From NCBI GenBank assembly GCA_913061425.1, contig CAJXUO010000017.1, forward strand, positions 1-10,515: a stretch of DNA of 10,515 bases, in the 5' to 3' direction. The translations under genes were made by a program, and so were the position numbers. The notes under the pieces were generated by a model, which saw only the letters and a program-made list of their open reading frames with translations, made no database searches and was not told where the DNA came from. The DNA is from an uncultured Lutibacter sp. Lineage in GTDB: Bacteria; Bacteroidota; Bacteroidia; Flavobacteriales; Flavobacteriaceae. Of this stretch, positions 6,683 through 10,515 are shown one piece after another. Numbering within the stretch: position 1 is the first letter of the stretch; the number at the start of each line of letters is the position of its first letter.

Positions 6683-9417
6683 TGCAAGAAGATACTAACG
6701 ACCAAGAATTAAATAACGATATAACAAACCAAGGAGATACTCCTCAAGAGACGATTACTCGTGTCACAGGAATGTTTAAAGAGTGGTTTTTAGATTACGC
6801 ATCTTATGTAATCTTAGAACGTGCTGTTCCTGCGATTGATGATGGTTTTAAACCAGTACAACGTAGAATTATGCATTCTATGAAAGATTTGGACGATGGC
6901 CGTTATAATAAAGTAGCAAACATTGTTGGTCATACAATGCAATATCACCCTCACGGTGATGCTAGTATTGCGGATGCTATGGTGCAACTGGGTCAAAAAG
7001 AACTGCTAATAGATATGCAGGGAAACTGGGGAAATACACTTACAGGAGACAGAGCAGCAGCATCAAGATATATTGAAGCGCGTTTATCTAAATTTGCTTT
7101 AGAAGTTGTTTTTAATCCTAAGACAACTAAATGGAAACAATCATATGATGGTCGTAGAAAAGAACCTGTAGATTTACCAGTAAAATTCCCATTATTACTT
7201 GCGCAAGGTGCAGAAGGTATTGCAGTTGGATTATCAACTAAAGTATTACCACACAATTTTATTGAACTGATAGATGCTTCTATTAAGATCTTAAAAGGTC
7301 GTAGTTTCACCTTAGTTCCTGATTTTTTAAATGGAGGGATTGCTGATGTCTCTAATTATAAAGATGGTTTACGAGGAGGAAAAGTTCGTGTGAGAGCAAA
7401 AATTTCTCAGCTAGATAAAAAGACATTAGTAATTACTGAAATTCCTTTTGGAACCACAACTAGTTCGTTGATTGATTCTGTCTTGAAAGCCAATGAAAAA
7501 GGGAAAATTAAAATTAAAAAGATTGAAGATAATACGGCAGCAAATGTAGAAATATTAATACAATTGCCAAGTAATGTATCTCCAGATAAAAGTATAGATG
7601 CTTTATATGCTTTTACAAATTGTGAGAGTTCAATTTCACCTTTAGGATGTATTATAGAAGATAATAAACCAATATTTATTGGTGTTACAGAAATGCTAAA
7701 ACATTCTACGCATCATACAGTAGATTTACTAAAGCAAGAACTTGAAATACAACTTGATGAATTAGAAGAGCAATGGCATTTTGCTTCGCTAGAACGTATA
7801 TTTATTGAAAATAGAATTTATCGTGATATTGAAGAAGTAGAAACTTGGGATGGTGTAATCATAGCAATTGATGAAGGATTAAAACCATTTACTACAGATT
7901 TAAAACGCGCAGTTACAGAAGAAGATATTGTTAGACTTACAGAAATTAGAATTAAAAAGATTTCTAAATTTGATATTGATAAGGCAAAGCAGCATATAGA
8001 ATCTCTTGAAGATAAAATTGCAGTTGTCAAAAACCATCTAAATAATTTAATTGAGTACGCTATTGATTACTTCAAGAACCTTAAAACTAAATACGGAAAA
8101 GGTCGTGAGCGTAAAACTGAATTAAAAGCATTCGATGATATTGTTGCGAGTAAAGTAATTATCAGAAATACAAAACTGTATGTAAACAAAGAAGAAGGTT
8201 TTGTTGGAACGTCGTTGCGTAAAGATGAATACATTGCTGATTGTTCTGATATTGATGATGTTATTGTCTTTAGAAAAGATGGTAAAATGTTAATTACAAA
8301 AGTTGATTCTAAAACGTTTGTTGGAAAAGATATAATTCATATTGCAATATTCAAAAAGAACGATAAGCGAACAGTTTATAATATGATCTATCAAGATGGA
8401 GCAAGAGGACCATCATTAATGAAACGTTTTAACGTAACGTCAATTACACGTGATAAAGAATATGATTTAACTGCAGGAAATAAAGATTCTAGCGTTCATT
8501 ATTTCACAGCCAATCCTAATGGTGAAGCAGAAACGGTAACCATATATTTACGTGCTGTAGGAAGCATTAAAAAATTGAAATGGGATATAGATTTCTCTGA
8601 ACTATTGATTAAAGGACGTAGTTCAAAAGGAAATAGAGTTACTAAATATGCCGTAAAGAAAATAGAGTTTAAAGAAGGTGGAATATCTACTTTAAAACCA
8701 CGAAAAATTTGGTTTGATGATACTGTACAGCGTTTAAATGTTGATGATAGAGGAGAATTGTTAGGTGAATTTACTCCTGAAGATAGATTGCTAATTATCA
8801 ACCAAAAAGGGATTGTAAAGACTATTACTCCAGATTTGTCAACACATTTTGATGATGATATGATAATTCTTGAGAAATGGATTCCAAACAAACCAATTTC
8901 TGCTATTTACTTTGAAGGAGAAAAAGAACGTTATTATTTAAAACGTTTTATGATAGACAATCCGAATAAAGAAGAATTATTTATTTCTGAACATTCAAAG
9001 TCTCAATTAGAATTTATTTCTACAGATTTCAGGCCAATGGGTGAAGTTGTTTTTTCAAAAAGAGATGTTGAAAATTTAGAAGTAAATTTAGAAGAGTTTA
9101 TTTCTATTAAAGGGATTAAATCACTTGGAAACCTGTTGAGTGCTGAAAAAATAAAGCAAGTAAATCATTTAGAGTCATTACCTTACGATGCTCCAGAAAT
9201 TGAACAAGTTGAAGTTATTTTAGAAGAAGTTATTGAAAATAATATTGAAGAGTTGGAGTTAGAAGTGCCTCAAATAGTCAAAGAAGAAAGAATCAAAGAG
9301 GAGAGAGTCACAGAAAAAAGTATTCCAATAATTGATGAAAATAAAATAATACCAATCATTAAGCCCAAAAAAAATAAAGTTGACGATGACGATCCTGATC
9401 AAATAACGCTCTTTTAA
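6682..9417 (+). CDS. parC: DNA topoisomerase IV subunit A (ParC/GyrA family)
   Basis: The 911-residue DNA-cleaving subunit that partners ParE. The winged-helix/CAP region has FKPVQRRIMHSM and YHPHGDASIADAMVQLGQK (about 88-106). The catalytic tyrosine is Tyr130 in AASRYIEARLS. A tower and coiled-coil follow, up to about residue 480. A C-terminal beta-pinwheel domain (about 500-840) has no proper GyrA box: the nearest stretch is GRSSKGN at 645-651, which fits topoisomerase IV, not gyrase. The last 75 or so residues form a charged tail (Glu-rich, with KEERI/KEERV repeats, then a KPKKNK patch and DDDDPDQITLF), making it longer than E. coli ParC (752). The residue equivalent to the quinolone-resistance serine is Ala94; the acidic partner Asp98 is kept. 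It ends in tandem stops TAA TAG directly before the racemase gene. Confidence 0.95.
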   Translation: MQEDTNDQELNNDITNQGDTPQETITRVTGMFKEWFLDYASYVILERAVPAIDDGFKPVQRRIMHSMKDLDDGRYNKVANIVGHTMQYHPHGDASIADAMVQLGQKELLIDMQGNWGNTLTGDRAAASRYIEARLSKFALEVVFNPKTTKWKQSYDGRRKEPVDLPVKFPLLLAQGAEGIAVGLSTKVLPHNFIELIDASIKILKGRSFTLVPDFLNGGIADVSNYKDGLRGGKVRVRAKISQLDKKTLVITEIPFGTTTSSLIDSVLKANEKGKIKIKKIEDNTAANVEILIQLPSNVSPDKSIDALYAFTNCESSISPLGCIIEDNKPIFIGVTEMLKHSTHHTVDLLKQELEIQLDELEEQWHFASLERIFIENRIYRDIEEVETWDGVIIAIDEGLKPFTTDLKRAVTEEDIVRLTEIRIKKISKFDIDKAKQHIESLEDKIAVVKNHLNNLIEYAIDYFKNLKTKYGKGRERKTELKAFDDIVASKVIIRNTKLYVNKEEGFVGTSLRKDEYIADCSDIDDVIVFRKDGKMLITKVDSKTFVGKDIIHIAIFKKNDKRTVYNMIYQDGARGPSLMKRFNVTSITRDKEYDLTAGNKDSSVHYFTANPNGEAETVTIYLRAVGSIKKLKWDIDFSELLIKGRSSKGNRVTKYAVKKIEFKEGGISTLKPRKIWFDDTVQRLNVDDRGELLGEFTPEDRLLIINQKGIVKTITPDLSTHFDDDMIILEKWIPNKPISAIYFEGEKERYYLKRFMIDNPNKEELFISEHSKSQLEFISTDFRPMGEVVFSKRDVENLEVNLEEFISIKGIKSLGNLLSAEKIKQVNHLESLPYDAPEIEQVEVILEEVIENNIEELELEVPQIVKEERIKEERVTEKSIPIIDENKIIPIIKPKKNKVDDDDPDQITLF

Positions 9418-9420
9418 TAG

Positions 9421-10113
9421 ATGAAAACAATTGGATTAATTGGAGGAATGACTCCAGAATCAACGATTCTGTATTACAGAATTTTAAATGAATTATCCTC
9501 AAAGCAATTTGGTGATTCTCATTCTTGTAAGTTGATACTTAATTCAGTTGATTTTGAAGAGATTGTAAAACTTCAAAAATTAGATCGTTGGGATGTTTTA
9601 AATGGTATAATGGCTGATGCAGCCATCAGTTTAGAAAAAGCAGGAGCCAATTATATTTTGATTTGTGCTAACACAATGCATTTAACAATTGATGCTGTTA
9701 GAGAATCCGTATCGATTCCTGTGATTCATATTGCTGAAGCAACAGCAAAGCAGATTGTCCATAAAAAATTGAGTACCGTTGCATTATTAGGCACAAAATA
9801 CACCATGGAGAATTCCTTTTTTATTGATGTGCTAAAAAGCCATGGTATAGAAACTATAATACCAAATGAAAATGATAGGCAAATTATTCATGATGTCATC
9901 TATGACGAACTTTCTAAAGGTGTTTTAAATCCAGATTCGAAACAATCTTATTTAAAGATAATTCAAAAGTTAATTGATACTGGAGCAGAAGGGATCATAT
10001 TAGGCTGTACAGAAATTCCTCTATTAATATTGCAAGATGATGTAAATGTTCCTACTTTTGATACAACAACAATTCATGCAACTGAAGTTTTTAAACTTGC
10101 ATTAAACGAATGA
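9421..10113 (+). CDS. Aspartate/glutamate racemase family protein (RacX/YgeA-like amino-acid racemase)
   Basis: A 230-residue cytosolic, cofactor-independent racemase with two alpha/beta lobes. The N-terminus MKTIGLIGGMTPESTILYY is the family signature. The first active-site segment is ICANTMH (81-87) and the second LGCTEIP (194-200). Cys196 is the expected second-side catalytic cysteine. In classical members the residue before Asn-Thr is the first cysteine; here it is Ala83, and in E. coli YgeA (an atypical L-Asp/Glu racemase) it is Thr83, so this protein may have one-sided acid-base chemistry or an unusual substrate. It could supply D-amino acids for the cell wall or scavenge them; the substrate cannot be read from sequence. 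It starts 3 nt after the parC stop with no visible Shine-Dalgarno sequence, and its stop overlaps the next ATG, so co-transcription is likely. Confidence 0.9.
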   Translation: MKTIGLIGGMTPESTILYYRILNELSSKQFGDSHSCKLILNSVDFEEIVKLQKLDRWDVLNGIMADAAISLEKAGANYILICANTMHLTIDAVRESVSIPVIHIAEATAKQIVHKKLSTVALLGTKYTMENSFFIDVLKSHGIETIIPNENDRQIIHDVIYDELSKGVLNPDSKQSYLKIIQKLIDTGAEGIILGCTEIPLLILQDDVNVPTFDTTTIHATEVFKLALNE

Positions 10114-10515
10114 AAGATCATATAAACACATTTTTAAAACTAGATGTTTTTTGGAATATCCTTCTATATATATGTATAGTCCTTTTTGTTGCTTGGATTA
10201 TTTCAAGAATAATTCGATTTTTTATTACACGCTCAATTAAGCGTAGAAATCAAAAAAGGAAAAGAGATTATAGTACTACAAGTCTTAAATTCTTGATGAA
10301 TTCAGTGAAGTTTTTTGCTGGAATTCTTGCAATTTTAGTGATTATTTTTACAGTTCCTGTTTTTAGAGCAAAAGCAACACTTATTTTTTCTGGTGCTGGA
10401 ATTCTAGCTGCAATTCTTGGTTTCGCAGCACAAGCAGCAATATCAAATTTAATTGCTGGAGTATTTATTGTTATTTTCAAACCATTTAGAGTTGGCGATT
10501 TTATTAGACTCGATG
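10110..10515 (+). CDS. MscS-family mechanosensitive ion channel, N-terminal part cut by window end
   Basis: The ATG at 10110 overlaps the racemase stop (ATGA), and 135 codons remain open to the window edge. An inner-membrane channel that opens under membrane tension to release solutes on hypo-osmotic shock. The protein begins MKDHINTFLKLDVFWNILL. A membrane helix spans about 14-37, then a basic loop (KRRNQKRKR) and a second helix at about 64-83. The pore-lining TM3 region begins at Gly95 with GAGILAAILGFAAQAAISN and runs through LIAGVFIVIFKPFRVGDFI, the strongest MscS signature, with Gly/Ala packing residues. The hydrophilic beta domain and C-terminus lie outside the window. Short architecture, like E. 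coli MscS and unlike MscK. Last visible member of the parE-parC-racemase transcription unit. Confidence 0.93.
   Translation, partial: MKDHINTFLKLDVFWNILLYICIVLFVAWIISRIIRFFITRSIKRRNQKRKRDYSTTSLKFLMNSVKFFAGILAILVIIFTVPVFRAKATLIFSGAGILAAILGFAAQAAISNLIAGVFIVIFKPFRVGDFIRLD

Noticed and set aside
8499..8891. 130-codon minus-strand frame inside parC
   Set aside because: It lies antisense to a clear ParC pinwheel domain, has a composition typical of a shadow frame and no recognisable domain. The same applies to the other antisense or offset frames inside ychF, parE, parC and mscS.
4826..9417. Calling the pair GyrB-GyrA
   Set aside because: The B subunit lacks the long GyrB Toprim insertion, the A subunit has no proper GyrA box, and the two are adjacent and overlapping, as for Bacteroidota topoisomerase IV.

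Overview
This AT-rich window looks like the chromosome of a member of the Bacteroidota, most likely a marine-type Flavobacteriaceae. The evidence is low GC, Flavobacterium-style TAnnTTTG -7 promoter elements, starts without clear Shine-Dalgarno sequences, a carboxypeptidase-regulatory-like domain in front of a TonB-dependent receptor, and an adjacent Bacteroidota-type parE-parC pair. The first 47 bases are not biological: they are the P7 side of an Illumina Nextera adapter, including an 8-base index, so the genuine sequence begins at 48.

Left part (48-660): the first 46 codons of a LuxC-family acyl-CoA reductase (minus strand, cut by the contig end) diverge from a small dicluster 4Fe-4S ferredoxin (plus strand). 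Divergent -7 elements lie between them. A strong bidirectional hairpin terminator (612-640) separates the ferredoxin from the convergent next gene.

Middle part (661-3623): a large minus-strand TonB-dependent outer-membrane receptor has an intact body, but its N-terminus reads MKKFT-stop-VTFAQ, so the hydrophobic core of the signal peptide is missing and a TAA stands in its place. Just upstream, on the same strand, is a decayed 5' stub of a Sir2/CobB-type NAD-dependent deacylase (3446-3537). It carries a one-base frameshift, a Gly-to-Ser change in the NAD-binding motif, and has lost the remaining roughly 85% of the gene. These two neighbouring lesions are the most unusual content here. They indicate either real local gene decay or a misassembled junction.

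Right part (3624-10515): ordinary core genes on the plus strand. The ribosome-associated ATPase YchF has its own promoter. A tight, probably co-transcribed cluster follows: topoisomerase IV subunit B (parE), subunit A (parC, 1-nt overlap), an Asp/Glu-type amino-acid racemase (3 nt between the two genes) and an MscS-type mechanosensitive channel (4-nt overlap, cut by the window end). ParE and ParC form the decatenating enzyme. The racemase and channel have no known mechanistic tie to it and are probably co-transcribed passengers or cell-envelope functions.

I saw no CRISPR array, tRNA, rRNA, insertion sequence, prophage or defence cassette. No new multi-gene system is evident.
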